Assembly (NCBI RefSeq): GCF_040529045.1
Contig: NZ_CP131914.1
Coordinates: 666,501 to 730,500 of the forward strand
Direction of reading: 5' to 3'
Source: Xanthomonas indica
GTDB lineage: Bacteria; Pseudomonadota; Gammaproteobacteria; Xanthomonadales; Xanthomonadaceae
Length of the DNA: 64,000 nucleotides
The notes below the pieces were generated by a model that was not told the DNA's origin, ran no database searches, and saw nothing but the letters and a program-made list of their open reading frames with translations. Within the stretch, counting starts at the first letter, position 1, and each line of letters begins with the position of its first letter. Positions 50,711 through 60,405 of this stretch are shown here, piece by piece. The translations under genes and the position numbers were made by a program.

Positions 50711-50736
50711 CAACGCCCGCCCTCCGGCGGGCGTTG
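50711..50736 (+). terminator. Hairpin terminator after yidC
   Basis: CAACGCCCGCC and GGCGGGCGTTG pair perfectly around CTCC, 7 bp after the stop. It has no T tract, so termination may be partial. Confidence 0.65.
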
Positions 50737-50802
50737 CGCATGTGGCCGGGGAAGGCGCCGGCGCGTGCGGTCCCGCACCGCCTTGCTCGCGAGTCCGTGG
50801 TC

Positions 50803-53544
50803 ATGCGCAAGCGCCGTCGTCCGTTGTCGCCGTCCGTGGCCGTGATCGGCCTGCTCGCGTTGGTCCTGGCCGCCTGCCAGCGTTCGCCCGCCGGCAGCGA
50901 GACAACGGCCGCCAAGCCCGCATCGCCAGAGACGGCGATCGCCATCCCCGGCTCGCCGGCGTTGCAGACCCAGGCCACGGCGCTGCTGCGAGGCCTGCAG
51001 GCGCAACTGGCGGCGCAGCGCAAGATCATCGTGCTGCTGGCCGACGAGGCCAGGCAGTCGCCCGCCGACCGGCAGACCTCCAGCAGCGTCGGCCAGCAAC
51101 TGTTCCACGAGGGCCTGGAGCGCCGCGAGGTGCTTGCCAGGCAATTCGATGCGCTTCTGGCGCTGCCGGACCCGCAGCGCTTCGCCGCGATCGGCAGCCT
51201 GCTGGACTACGTCGAATCGGCGCCGGACCTGTACGACGCCGACCGCCTGGCGTTCCGCGAGATTCTCGCCGACTGGCAGCTGCGCATCGGCAAGGATTCC
51301 TCGCTGCCGGCGATCAAGCTGCACCAGCGCATCGGCGAGGACCTGGACGCGCTCGACGAGATCGAACGCACCTACAACCGCGAGATCACCGTGATCTTCA
51401 GCCGCTTCGACCGCACCCGCGCGATCGTGCAGAAGCGCGAGAAGTGGGAGGACTACGTCGCCCACCTGGGCACGCTGTACACGCGCGAGGCGATCCTGCG
51501 CGACTACGGCGTGATCACCCCGTATCCGATGTCGATGCAGGACAGCGACCGCGAGGTGTTCGGCCGCGACCTGCCGCCGAAGACCGTGGTGCTGAGTTTC
51601 GACGACGGCCCGCATCGCGCGTACACCGACGAGATCGTCGCCATCCTCAAGCGCTACGACGTGCCGGCCACGTTCTTCGAAGTCGGCCGCAACCTGGGCA
51701 AGCTGGAGCCCGATGGCAAGGTCGACTTGTCGCCGTTGGCCAGCGTCAGCCGTAGCCTGATGGAGCAGGGCTACACCGTCGGCAACCACAGCCTGACCCA
51801 CGCGCAACTATCCAAGGAAACCGGCGCCGCGTTGCGCAGCCAGATCCTCGACACTGACCGCATGCTGCGCGCGGTCGACGCCAAGCGCGCGCCGCTGTTC
51901 CGCTTCCCCTATGGCGCGCGCAATGCCGAGGGCATGCAGATCCTCGGCGAGGCCGGGCTGAAGTCGGTGATGTGGAACGTGGATTCGCTGGACTGGGCCG
52001 ACCCGGTGCCGGAGTCGATCGTGCAGCGCGTGCTCGAGCAGGTCGGCCGCGAGCAGCGCGGCATCCTGCTGTTCCACGATATCCACGAACGTACGGTCAA
52101 GGCGCTGCCGCAGATCCTGGACCGGCTCAGCGCCGACGGCTACCAGTTCGCCGGCTGGAACGGGCGCGACTTCAGCGTCGCGCGCGCGGCCAGCAACGCC
52201 GCCGCGCCGGCGGTGACCAGCGGCTACGACAAGTCGTGGGCCATCGTCATCGGCATCGACGACTACGCGCACTGGCCCAAGCTGCAGTACGCGGCCAACG
52301 ATGCGCAGGCCATCGCGCAGACGCTCACCGGCAGCTTCGGCTTCCCGTCGTCGCAGGTGATCGTGCTGAAGAACCAGGAAGCGACCCGCAACAACATCCT
52401 GGCCGCCTTCCACGATCGGCTCGCGCACGGCGGCGTGGGCAAGAACGATCGCGTGTTCGTGTTCTTCGCCGGCCACGGCGCCACCCGCAAGCTGGCCTCC
52501 GGGCGCGACCTCGGCTACATCGTGCCCGCCGATTCGGATCCGGCGCAGTTCGCCACCGACGCGATTCCGATGACCGAGATCCAGGACATCGCCGAGAGCT
52601 TGGAAGCCAAGCACGTGCTGTTCGTGATGGACGCGTGCTACAGCGGCCTGGGCCTGACCCGCGGCGGCGGCACCAGCGCCTACCTGCGCGAGAACGCGCG
52701 GCGCATCGCCCGGCAGATGCTCACCGCCGGCGGCGCCGACCAGCAGGTGGCCGACAGCGGCCCCAACGGCCATTCGGTGTTCACTTGGGTGCTGTTGCAG
52801 GCGCTGTCGGGCAAGGCTGACCTCAACGGCGACGGCCTGATCACCGGCACCGAGCTGGCCGCCTACGTGGCGCCGGCGGTGTCGAGCATCTCGCAGCAGA
52901 CGCCCGCGTTCGGCAGCCTGCCCGGTTCGCAGGGCGGCGAATTCGTGCTGCAGGTGCCGGAGGGCGAGGAGTTCCTCACCGCCAGTACGCAGCAGCTGTC
53001 CTCGGCGGCGATCGCGATGAACGACCGCGTCGATGCGGCCGCGCCGGCGTCGACCGCGACGCCGCACGCCGGCGCCAGCAGCGCCACCGCGCCGGCCACC
53101 CCGGCCAAGCCGGCGGTGGTGGTCAAGGACCTGCAGGGCGGCGAGCGGCCGCTGGCGGTGCCGGCCGCAGCCGGCCCGGTGTCCGACCGGCAGCGTGCGC
53201 AGCGCGCCAACGACCGCGGCCTGCAGCTGTACAAGGAGAAGCGCTACGACGAGGCCGAAGCGCAGTTCACCGAGGCGCTGAAGCTGCGCCCGGACTTTGC
53301 GCTGGCGGCCAACAACCTGGGCTTCATCTACTATCGCCAGGGCAAGTACGCGCAGGCCGTGCGCTGGCTGGAGAACACGCTGAAGATCGATCCTTCGCGC
53401 GCGGTGGCCTATGTCAACCTGGGCGACGCCTACCGCCAGCTGGGCGATGCCGCCAAGGCCAAGCACGCCTTCCAGACCTACCTGGAACTGCAACCCAACG
53501 GTGCGTCGGCCGCCTACGTCCGCGGCCAGTTGCAGACGCTGTAA
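50803..53544 (+). CDS. NodB polysaccharide deacetylase - caspase-like - TPR lipoprotein
   Basis: The 913-residue product has, in order: a lipobox (LVLAAC, Cys25); a helical N-terminal region; a NodB deacetylase at about 255-440 with FDDGP (266-270), NHSLTH (His329/His333), RFPYG (367-371) and FHD (His425); a caspase-like (C14) domain at about 476-735 with His558 in FFAGHG and Cys612 in MDACYSG; an EF-hand-like [13 protein letters not shown]; an Ala/Pro/Thr linker; and TPRs at about 797-910. All key deacetylase and caspase residues are present, so both domains may be active. It is predicted to be membrane-anchored and periplasmic, modifying cell-wall or surface glycans and cutting a protein partner. 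The function is not known. It lies between yidC and mnmE. Confidence 0.9.
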   Translation: MRKRRRPLSPSVAVIGLLALVLAACQRSPAGSETTAAKPASPETAIAIPGSPALQTQATALLRGLQAQLAAQRKIIVLLADEARQSPADRQTSSSVGQQLFHEGLERREVLARQFDALLALPDPQRFAAIGSLLDYVESAPDLYDADRLAFREILADWQLRIGKDSSLPAIKLHQRIGEDLDALDEIERTYNREITVIFSRFDRTRAIVQKREKWEDYVAHLGTLYTREAILRDYGVITPYPMSMQDSDREVFGRDLPPKTVVLSFDDGPHRAYTDEIVAILKRYDVPATFFEVGRNLGKLEPDGKVDLSPLASVSRSLMEQGYTVGNHSLTHAQLSKETGAALRSQILDTDRMLRAVDAKRAPLFRFPYGARNAEGMQILGEAGLKSVMWNVDSLDWADPVPESIVQRVLEQVGREQRGILLFHDIHERTVKALPQILDRLSADGYQFAGWNGRDFSVARAASNAAAPAVTSGYDKSWAIVIGIDDYAHWPKLQYAANDAQAIAQTLTGSFGFPSSQVIVLKNQEATRNNILAAFHDRLAHGGVGKNDRVFVFFAGHGATRKLASGRDLGYIVPADSDPAQFATDAIPMTEIQDIAESLEAKHVLFVMDACYSGLGLTRGGGTSAYLRENARRIARQMLTAGGADQQVADSGPNGHSVFTWVLLQALSGKADLNGDGLITGTELAAYVAPAVSSISQQTPAFGSLPGSQGGEFVLQVPEGEEFLTASTQQLSSAAIAMNDRVDAAAPASTATPHAGASSATAPATPAKPAVVVKDLQGGERPLAVPAAAGPVSDRQRAQRANDRGLQLYKEKRYDEAEAQFTEALKLRPDFALAANNLGFIYYRQGKYAQAVRWLENTLKIDPSRAVAYVNLGDAYRQLGDAAKAKHAFQTYLELQPNGASAAYVRGQLQTL

Positions 53545-53575
53545 TTCGCCACGCTACCGACCTGCCGCTCTCGCC

Positions 53576-54919
53576 ATGCCGTCTTCCGCCACCGACACCA
53601 TCGCCGCCATCGCCACCGCCCCTGGTGCGGGCGGTGTCGGCGTGGTGCGCGTGTCGGGTCCGGCGGCGGCGGCCGTTGCCGCCGGTCTCGGTCTTGGCGG
53701 ATTGGTGCCGCGCAGCGCCCGCTACGCGCGTTTCCGCGACGCGCACGGCGAGGTCGTGGACGACGGCATCGCCCTGTGGTTCCCGGCGCCGCGCAGCTTC
53801 ACCGGCGAGGACGTGCTGGAACTGCAGGCGCATGGCAGCCCGGTGCTGTTGCGGCACCTGGTGGCGCGCTGCTGCGAACTCGGCGCGCGGCCGGCGCGCC
53901 CGGGCGAGTTCAGCGAGCGCGCCTTCCTCAACCGCAAGCTCGACCTGGCCCAGGCCGAGGCGATCGCCGACCTGATCGCCGCGGGCGACCTGCGCGCGGC
54001 ACGTGCGGCGCGGCGTTCGCTGGACGGTGTGTTCTCGCGCCGCGTCGACGACCTGGCCGAACAGCTGATCCGCCTGCGCATCCACATCGAAGCGGCGATC
54101 GATTTCGCCGACGAGGCGCTGGACACCCTCGGCGGCGAACAGGTCCGTGCCGGCCTGGCGCAGGCGCGCGCGGATCTGGCGCAGCTACGCGTCGACGCCG
54201 AACGCGGCCGGCGCCTGCGCGATGGCCTGCATGCGGTGCTGGTCGGCCCGCCCAACGCCGGCAAGAGTTCCCTGCTCAACGCATTGGCCGGCAGCGACCG
54301 CGCCATCGTCACCGACATCGCCGGCACCACCCGCGACACCTTGCACGAGACCGTGCGCCTGGATGGCGTGGAACTGACCCTGGTCGACACCGCCGGCCTG
54401 CGCGAGGGCGGCGATGCGATCGAGCGCGAAGGCATGCGCCGCGCGCGCCAGGAACTGCAGCGCGCCGACCTGGCGCTGATCGTGCTCGATGCGCGCCAGG
54501 CCGAGGCCGGCCACGCGGCGATCGCCGATGCCATCGCCGAGGTGCCGCAGCGCCTGTGGATCCACAACAAGAGCGACCTGCTGGCTGCGGTGCCCGCCGC
54601 CAGCGCCGAGCGCGTCTACGTCTCCGCCGCCACCGGCAGCGGCCTGGAGCAGTTGCATGCGCAGTTGCGCGCGATCGCCGGCGCGGCGGCCGGCGAGGGC
54701 AGCGATGGCGAGTTCTCCGCACGCGCGCGCCACGTCGATGCGTTGCAGCGCGCCGCCGCCCATGCCGACGCGGCCGCCGCCGAACTGCAGCACGAACGCC
54801 TGGAACTGGCCGCCGAGGAACTGCGCCTGGCGCATGCCGCGCTCGGCGAGATCGTCGGCACGCTCAGCGCCGACGACCTGCTCGGGCGGATCTTCTCCAG
54901 CTTCTGCATCGGCAAGTAG
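53576..54919 (+). CDS. mnmE: tRNA modification GTPase MnmE (TrmE)
   Basis: The 447-residue product starts with the formyl-THF binding domain ([22 protein letters not shown]), has the GTPase G1 motif [16 protein letters not shown] near 220, G2 GTTRD, G3 DTAGLRE, G4 NKSD, and ends with the invariant FCIGK. With MnmG it adds the carboxymethylaminomethyl group at U34 of certain tRNAs. ATG 53576 gives the standard N-terminus. Confidence 0.97.
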   Translation: MPSSATDTIAAIATAPGAGGVGVVRVSGPAAAAVAAGLGLGGLVPRSARYARFRDAHGEVVDDGIALWFPAPRSFTGEDVLELQAHGSPVLLRHLVARCCELGARPARPGEFSERAFLNRKLDLAQAEAIADLIAAGDLRAARAARRSLDGVFSRRVDDLAEQLIRLRIHIEAAIDFADEALDTLGGEQVRAGLAQARADLAQLRVDAERGRRLRDGLHAVLVGPPNAGKSSLLNALAGSDRAIVTDIAGTTRDTLHETVRLDGVELTLVDTAGLREGGDAIEREGMRRARQELQRADLALIVLDARQAEAGHAAIADAIAEVPQRLWIHNKSDLLAAVPAASAERVYVSAATGSGLEQLHAQLRAIAGAAAGEGSDGEFSARARHVDALQRAAAHADAAAAELQHERLELAAEELRLAHAALGEIVGTLSADDLLGRIFSSFCIGK

Positions 54920-54946
54920 CGCGCACGCGCACGCCGCCGCGTTTGC

Positions 54947-55852
54947 TTACGGCTTCAACGCCGCCAGCTGCGTGCGCTGGTCCTGCAGCCACTGTTCGAA
55001 CGGTAGCGGCGCCTGCCCGGTCAGCGCCTGGTAGTCGCCAGTGACCGTGGCGACGCGGCCGGCCGCGGTGTTGGTGTCGAACGAGGCATAGACGCGCGCG
55101 ACCGGCTCGGGCAGGCCGGCGCCGACCATGCCCTGCACCAGGCCCTCGACCGGTACCGGCACCACCTGGATCTGTACGTCCAGGACCTGCGCGACCAGTG
55201 CGGCGATCTCGGCGGTGGTGTAGGCGCGCGCGCCGCTGAGGGTGAGCGTGCGCTTGCCGTCGCCGCCGGCCAGGGCGACCGCGGCCGCGCGGGCCAGGTC
55301 ATCGCGCGCGATGTGGGCGATGCCGCCGTCGCCGGCCGCGCTGTACCACTGGCCAGAGGCCAGCACCGACGGCAGGCTCATGAACAGATTCTCGAAGTAC
55401 CAGTGATTACGCAGCACGGTCCAGGCGGGCACGGCGCTGGCGGCAAGGGCGTCTTCGGTACCGGCATGGTCGGTGGCCAACAGCAGCGGCGAGCCGTGCG
55501 GTTCCGGGCAGGAGGTGTAGACCAGGTGGCCGACGCCGGCGCGCTCGGCCGCGGCGATCGCCGCCTGGTGCTGCTGCAGGCGGTGGCCGGGGCGGTCCAG
55601 TGCGTCGGTGCTGATCAGCAGCACGCGGCCGGCGCCGCGGAACGCTGCGTCGAGCGAGGGGGCGTCGTCGAAATCGCCGTGGCGCACGTCCACGCCGCGC
55701 GCGGCCCAGGCCGCCAGGCGGTCGGGCTGGCGGGTCATCGCCACCACGCGCGACGGCGCCACCTGCAGGGTGTCGAGCAGGTGCGTGAGCACGCGCTGGC
55801 CGAAGTGGCCGCCGGCGCCGGTCACGAGCAGGGAATCGGAAGATGCGGACAT
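54947..55852 (-). CDS. NAD(P)H-binding SDR of the QorB/YtfG type
   Basis: The 301-residue product is an atypical short-chain dehydrogenase with an N-terminal Rossmann motif (LLVTGAGGHFGQRVLTHLL), a NmrA-like core, and the segment TVLRNHWYFENL typical of the QorB (YtfG) quinone oxidoreductase group. It reduces quinones with NADPH. GGAG lies 8 bases before ATG 55852. It is divergent from an HxlR regulator, as qorB and ytfH are in E. coli. Confidence 0.85.
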   Translation of the reverse strand: MSASSDSLLVTGAGGHFGQRVLTHLLDTLQVAPSRVVAMTRQPDRLAAWAARGVDVRHGDFDDAPSLDAAFRGAGRVLLISTDALDRPGHRLQQHQAAIAAAERAGVGHLVYTSCPEPHGSPLLLATDHAGTEDALAASAVPAWTVLRNHWYFENLFMSLPSVLASGQWYSAAGDGGIAHIARDDLARAAAVALAGGDGKRTLTLSGARAYTTAEIAALVAQVLDVQIQVVPVPVEGLVQGMVGAGLPEPVARVYASFDTNTAAGRVATVTGDYQALTGQAPLPFEQWLQDQRTQLAALKP

Positions 55853-55910
55853 GACAGGTCTCCTGAGGAAGGGAGGCGTCGCAGGACGCCATGGTCTGGA
55901 AAAGGAACCT

Positions 55911-55927
55911 GGTCTATCCTAGAGACC
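55911..55927. promoter_or_regulatory. Palindromic operator for the HxlR regulator
   Basis: GGTCTATCCTAGAGACC has perfect GGTCT/AGACC arms. It is between the divergent qorB-like and hxlR genes, 59 bp from each start, and is a likely HxlR binding site. Confidence 0.55.
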
Positions 55928-55985
55928 TGGGCCGGGCTGTAAAGACGGCACTTTTTCCGCCCCTGCTTACCCCGAGGTAACCACC

Positions 55986-56438
55986 ATGGCCATCGTCGTA
56001 CCCCCGGCCACTGCCGGCGACGTGCTGCTGAGCCAGCAATTGCAGGACTACCAGCGCGCCGGCATGGCCATCGACCAGTGCCCGGTGCGCGACGTGCTGG
56101 CGCAGATCGGCGACAAGTGGAGCACCCTGTTCGTGATGCTGCTGGCCGAACGCCCGCACCGCTTCGGCGAACTGCGCCGCGCGCTGCCGGACATCTCCCA
56201 GCGGATGCTGACCCAGACCCTGCGCGACCTGCAGCGCGAAGGGCTGGTCGCGCGTGAGGTGCTGCCGACCGTGCCGCCTGGGGTGGAATACCGGCTCACT
56301 CCGCTGGGCCAATCGCTGAGCGTGGTGCTGGCGCCGCTGGTGCGCTGGGCCGCCGATCACCACGCGCAGATCCGCAGCGCGCGCGCCGCGTTCGAGAGCG
56401 ACGCACCGGCGCCGAGCGCGCGCGCTGCCGCTGGCTGA
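55986..56438 (+). CDS. HxlR-family transcriptional regulator
   Basis: The 150-residue product has the HxlR winged helix: [58 protein letters not shown]. The single conserved Cys at about residue 32 is a redox- or electrophile-sensing site in many members. It should control the divergent quinone oxidoreductase in response to quinone or thiol stress (family knowledge). Confidence 0.92.
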   Translation: MAIVVPPATAGDVLLSQQLQDYQRAGMAIDQCPVRDVLAQIGDKWSTLFVMLLAERPHRFGELRRALPDISQRMLTQTLRDLQREGLVAREVLPTVPPGVEYRLTPLGQSLSVVLAPLVRWAADHHAQIRSARAAFESDAPAPSARAAAG

Positions 56439-56499
56439 GCGCAGTGTGGGCACCAATGGCGGAGCTGCTGATCACCGAGGCCGTTTCATACGTAGATAC

Positions 56500-56566
56500 G
56501 TAGGAGCGGCTTCAGCCGCGACGGGCTTTACTGGGAACGCCCGGTCGCGGCTGAAGCCGCTCCTAC
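56500..56566. repeat. REP hairpin pair (inverted)
   Basis: Type A REP at 56500-56522 is mirrored at 56544-56566 across a 21-bp loop. Loop and arms match the module at 14883-14948. It fills most of the 208-bp gap between the hxlR gene and the ABC ATPase gene. Confidence 0.88.
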
Positions 56567-56646
56567 GGACATTCCCGCATCACCCGCATCACCTGCGACA
56601 TCTCGCAATCCGACGGCCCCGAACGCCCGAACCCGGCAACCGCCGA

Positions 56647-57489
56647 TCAGCGCTCCGCAACCACCCGCGCGCTGTAGCTGTCGCCGTCGCGCTGCACCCG
56701 CACCGGTCCGCCGAATACCGCCGACAACGGCGCATCGGCCAGCAGTTCCTCGCGCGTGCCGTCGGCGTACACCTGGCCCTCGCGCAGCAGGATCACCCGC
56801 GCGATCTCCGGCACGATCTCCTCGATGTGGTGCGTGACCAGCACCAGGGTGATGCCCTGGCGGGCGAGGTCGCGCATCGTCGCCAGCAGGTGCTCGCGTG
56901 CGACCAGGTCCAGCCCGGTGCTGGGTTCGTCCAGCAGCAACGCCTGCGGCCGGTTGACCAGGGCGCGCGCGATCAGCACGCGTCGGGTTTCGCCGGCTGA
57001 CAATTCGGCGTAGGGGCGCCGCAGCAGCGGCAGCGCGTGCGCGGCCTGCAGCGCCTCGCGCGCCCGCGCCCGCATCGCCTCGGTCACCTCGCGGTGCGGC
57101 GGCACCACATAGCTGGCGAAGAATCCGGACAGCACCGCGCTTTCCACATCCAGCCCGGGCATGTCGGCGAGATTGACGCTGAGATCGCCGGTGACGATGC
57201 CCAATTGGCTGCGCAGCCGGTCCACCTGCCAGCGGCTCTGGCCGAGCACCCGCACCGCCGGTTCCTCGCCGGCGCGCGCCAACGGATACAGCTCGCGGGT
57301 GATGAGCTTGATGAACGAGGATTTGCCGCAGCCGTTCGGGCCGAGGATGGCGGTGTGCTGGCCGAGTGCGATGCGCAGGCTCAGCGCGTGCAGTACGCGG
57401 ACCTGGCCGCGCACCACGCTGGCGCGGTCCAATTCGATCAGCGGCGCGGCCGCTGGCACGGGGGTTGCTTGGGGAGAGGCAACTGACAT
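56647..57489 (-). CDS. ABC transporter ATP-binding protein (ModF-like, orphan)
   Basis: The 280-residue product is a single ABC ATPase: Walker A LGPNGCGKSSFIKL near 55, signature ELSAGETRRVLIARAL, Walker B ALLLDEPSTGLD, and switch His in VLVTHHIEEI. The D-loop/ETRR signature pattern and size resemble the ModF-type or soluble ABC proteins. No permease gene is adjacent, so its partner is unknown. ATG 57489 (MSVASPQ) gives a short Ala/Pro-rich lead before the domain. Confidence 0.85.
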   Translation of the reverse strand: MSVASPQATPVPAAAPLIELDRASVVRGQVRVLHALSLRIALGQHTAILGPNGCGKSSFIKLITRELYPLARAGEEPAVRVLGQSRWQVDRLRSQLGIVTGDLSVNLADMPGLDVESAVLSGFFASYVVPPHREVTEAMRARAREALQAAHALPLLRRPYAELSAGETRRVLIARALVNRPQALLLDEPSTGLDLVAREHLLATMRDLARQGITLVLVTHHIEEIVPEIARVILLREGQVYADGTREELLADAPLSAVFGGPVRVQRDGDSYSARVVAER

Positions 57490-57621
57490 GGAACCGACAC
57501 CGTTCTGTGATCGGGAGCGCTTGGCGGCTGAATACCATACGCGAGCGCCGGGTGAAGTTTGCAGTCGCAACCCCCATCATGTTCTGACCCCACGCCGTCC
57601 TACGCTCTGGAGCTTCTGGCA

Positions 57622-58818
57622 ATGTTCGACGCGATCCTCGACTTCCTCGGCAACGGCCTGCTCGGCGTCGGCTGGTGGGGCATGCTGGCCGTGCTGCTGC
57701 TGTTCACCCAGCTCACCATCTTCGCGGTGACCTTGTATCTGCACCGCAGCCAGGCGCACCGCGGCGTGGATTTCCATCCGCTGCTGTCGCACTTCTTCCG
57801 CTTCTGGACCTGGTTCACCACCTCGATGATCACCAAGGAGTGGGTGGCGATCCATCGCAAGCACCACGCCAAGGTGGAGACCGAGGAAGATCCGCACAGC
57901 CCGCAGACCAAGGGCATCGCCCGCGTGTTCTGGCGTGGCGTGGAGCTGTATCGCGAAGCGCGCACCCAGCGCGGCGACATCGAGCAGTACGGCAAGGGCG
58001 CGCCGGACGACTGGATCGAGCGGCACCTGTACACCCCGTACGCGAACCTGGGGCCGGTGGCGCTGTTCGTGGTCAACTTCGCGCTGTTCGGCCTGCCCGG
58101 CATCGCGCTGTGGGCGCTGCAGATGGCCTGGATCCCGTTCTGGGCCGCCGGCGTGATCAACGGCCTGGGCCACTGGTGGGGTTACCGCAACTTCGAGTCG
58201 GCCGACACCTCGACCAATCTGACGCCGTGGGCGCTGTGGATCGGCGGCGAAGAACTGCACAACAACCACCATGCCTTCCCGAGCTCGGCGCGCTTCTCGA
58301 TGCGCCGCTGGGAACTGGACATCGGCTGGATCGCGATCCGTGCGCTGGCCGCCCTGCGCCTGGCCAAGATCCTGCGCGTGGCGCCGACCCTGGACGTGCG
58401 CCCGAACATCGCCGTGCCCGACGCCGACACCCTGCGCGCGCTGCTGTCGCATCGCTTCCAGGCGATGACCGATTACCAGCGCAACGTGTTCAAGCCTGCG
58501 CTCAAGGAAGAAGCCGCGCAGGCCGGCGCCAAGCTGCGCAAGCTGCTGCCGCGGCGCCTGCGCAAGGGTCTGGTCGACGATGGCCGCTGGCTCAAGCCCG
58601 ACGCCCGCGCACAGCTGCAGCACTGGGTGGCGCAGCGTCCGCGCATGCGCACCCTGGTCGAGCACCGCGCGCGTCTGGCTGCCCTGCTGGAGGCGCGTAC
58701 CCATGACGCCAGCGAACGTCTCAAGCACCTGCAGGCCTGGTGCCACGACGCCGAAGCCAGCGGCATCGCCGCGCTACAGGCCTACGCGGCGCGGCTGAAG
58801 GGCTACGCCCTGGCATGA
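57622..58818 (+). CDS. Acyl-CoA/acyl-lipid delta-9 fatty acid desaturase
   Basis: The 398-residue protein has four to five membrane helices and the three histidine boxes of membrane desaturases: HRSQAH (about 40), HRKHH (about 77), and HNNHHAFP (about 215). It inserts a double bond in fatty acyl chains. Beyond residue 270 it has an unusually long soluble, helical tail rich in Arg/Ala (LRKLLPRRLRKGLV and on). GGAGC precedes ATG 57622. A hairpin follows the stop. Confidence 0.93.
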   Translation: MFDAILDFLGNGLLGVGWWGMLAVLLLFTQLTIFAVTLYLHRSQAHRGVDFHPLLSHFFRFWTWFTTSMITKEWVAIHRKHHAKVETEEDPHSPQTKGIARVFWRGVELYREARTQRGDIEQYGKGAPDDWIERHLYTPYANLGPVALFVVNFALFGLPGIALWALQMAWIPFWAAGVINGLGHWWGYRNFESADTSTNLTPWALWIGGEELHNNHHAFPSSARFSMRRWELDIGWIAIRALAALRLAKILRVAPTLDVRPNIAVPDADTLRALLSHRFQAMTDYQRNVFKPALKEEAAQAGAKLRKLLPRRLRKGLVDDGRWLKPDARAQLQHWVAQRPRMRTLVEHRARLAALLEARTHDASERLKHLQAWCHDAEASGIAALQAYAARLKGYALA

Positions 58819-58846
58819 GCCGCGGCGGACCGCCTGCCCCGCCACA

Positions 58847-58871
58847 CGAACGCCGCCTTGCGCGGCGTTCG
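58847..58871 (+). terminator. Hairpin after the desaturase
   Basis: CGAACGCCGC and GCGGCGTTCG pair perfectly around CTTGC, 29 bp after the stop. The EF-hand gene start follows 7 bp later. Confidence 0.65.
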
Positions 58872-58877
58872 TCGTTG

Positions 58878-59222
58878 ATGGCGTGGCGGATGCTGAGCAT
58901 CGCCTGCGCCCTGATCGCTGTTGGCATCGCCAACGCCCAGGCGCAGGCGATCGACAGCACGGCCAGCTACCTGCAGCGCATGGACCGCGACGGCGACGGC
59001 CGTGTCAGCCTGGACGAATACCTGGCCTGGATGAGCTACGCCTTCGACGCGCGCGACCGCGACCACGACGGCGTGCTCAGCCCGGCCGAACTGCCCGGCG
59101 GCCGCGGCCCGCCGATCACCCGCGCGCAACACCTCGCCACCCTGACCGCCCGCTTCCGCAAGCAGGACACCAACGGTGACGGCTACCTCAGCGCGCGGGA
59201 ACTCGCGGCGCCGCCGCAGTGA
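58878..59222 (+). CDS. Exported EF-hand protein
   Basis: The 114-residue product has a signal peptide (MAWRMLSIACALIAVGIANAQA) and three EF-hand-like calcium loops: DRDGDGRVSLDEY, DRDHDGVLSPAEL, and DTNGDGYLSAREL. It is a small predicted periplasmic calcium-binding protein of the calerythrin-like group. An in-frame ATG at 58815 overlaps the desaturase stop (ATGA) and would add 21 residues; the start after the hairpin is preferred since it begins the signal peptide. Confidence 0.82.
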   Translation: MAWRMLSIACALIAVGIANAQAQAIDSTASYLQRMDRDGDGRVSLDEYLAWMSYAFDARDRDHDGVLSPAELPGGRGPPITRAQHLATLTARFRKQDTNGDGYLSARELAAPPQ

Positions 59223-59357
59223 GCGCTGCCTGCGCCAGGCGCGCTATGCGGCCCGTCGCGCCGTGCGTGCGGTGTCCATCCGCCGACCCCTGCTTCAGCG
59301 GAAGGGCACCTCGCGCCCGCTAAGCTTGTCCATCTACCTGCGACACTCAACGACCCC

Positions 59358-60170
59358 ATGCCCGAACTCCCCGAAGTCGAAACCACCCGGCGCGGCCTGG
59401 AGCCACATCTGTCGGGGCGGCGCATCCACGGGGTGATCCTGCGGCGGCCGGATCTGCGCTGGCCGATCCCGCCGGAGGTGGCGGAGCACCTGCCGGGGCA
59501 GCGCATCGACGGGATTCGCCGGCGTGCCAAGTATCTGTTGCTGGACACCGCGGTCGGCAGCGCGCTGTTGCATCTGGGCATGTCCGGCAGTCTGCGCGTG
59601 TTGCCCGGCGACACGCCGCCGCGGGCGCACGATCATGTCGACATCAGCCTGGAAGACAGCCGCGTGCTGCGCTTCAACGATCCGCGCCGGTTCGGCTGCC
59701 TGCTGTGGCAGGCGCCGGGCGAGACCCATCCGTTGCTGGCCGAACTGGGGCCGGAGCCGCTGTCGGAGGCGTTCGACGGGGATCATCTGTTCCGGCTCAG
59801 CCGCGGCCGCACCGCGCCGGTCAAGACCTTCCTGATGGACCAGCGCATCGTGGTCGGGGTGGGCAACATCTACGCCGCCGAGAGTCTGTTCCAGGCCGGC
59901 ATCAGTCCGCTGCGCGAGGCCGGCGAGGTCTCGCGCGCCCGCTACGCGCGCCTGGCCGAGGCGGCCAAGGCGATCCTGGGTTATGCGATCCAGCGCGGCG
60001 GCACGACGCTGCGCGATTTCATCAGCCCGGACGGGGCACCGGGCTACTTCGAGCAGGAACTGTCGGTCTACGGCCGCGAGGGCGAGGCCTGCAAGCGCTG
60101 CGGGCGCACGCTGCGCCATGCCAGCATCGGCCAGCGCGCCAGCGTCTGGTGCGGCCACTGCCAGCGCTGA
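59358..60170 (+). CDS. mutM: Formamidopyrimidine-DNA glycosylase
   Basis: The 270-residue product starts [18 protein letters not shown] (catalytic Pro2/Glu3), has the H2TH domain, and a C-terminal zinc finger [24 protein letters not shown] (four Cys). It removes 8-oxoguanine and FaPy lesions from DNA. Length is standard. Confidence 0.97.
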   Translation: MPELPEVETTRRGLEPHLSGRRIHGVILRRPDLRWPIPPEVAEHLPGQRIDGIRRRAKYLLLDTAVGSALLHLGMSGSLRVLPGDTPPRAHDHVDISLEDSRVLRFNDPRRFGCLLWQAPGETHPLLAELGPEPLSEAFDGDHLFRLSRGRTAPVKTFLMDQRIVVGVGNIYAAESLFQAGISPLREAGEVSRARYARLAEAAKAILGYAIQRGGTTLRDFISPDGAPGYFEQELSVYGREGEACKRCGRTLRHASIGQRASVWCGHCQR

Positions 60171-60405
60171 GCGATGGCGGCGCTCGCGTGGAGCGTAGAT
60201 GGCGCAGTCGGCTCGCGCGGGTAGACCTGTTGCCCGGTCCGCATTGCCAAATCCGGAAGGCAGGGGCGGGAAGACGCGTCCCACGCGCCAGGTCTCGGCT
60301 GTCCGGCGTGCCCGTGCCCGCGGATTCCACCGCATGGGCGCCATCACCGCCGTCTTCGGCGCCGCTTGTCTATGATGAGCGTCCTTTTCCGTTTCGATCC
60401 CGGCC

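Noticed and set aside
49945-50802. N-terminal extension of the deacetylase-caspase protein to about 1199 residues
   Set aside because: The extension overlaps yidC in another frame and lacks any signal; the lipoprotein signal begins at 50803.
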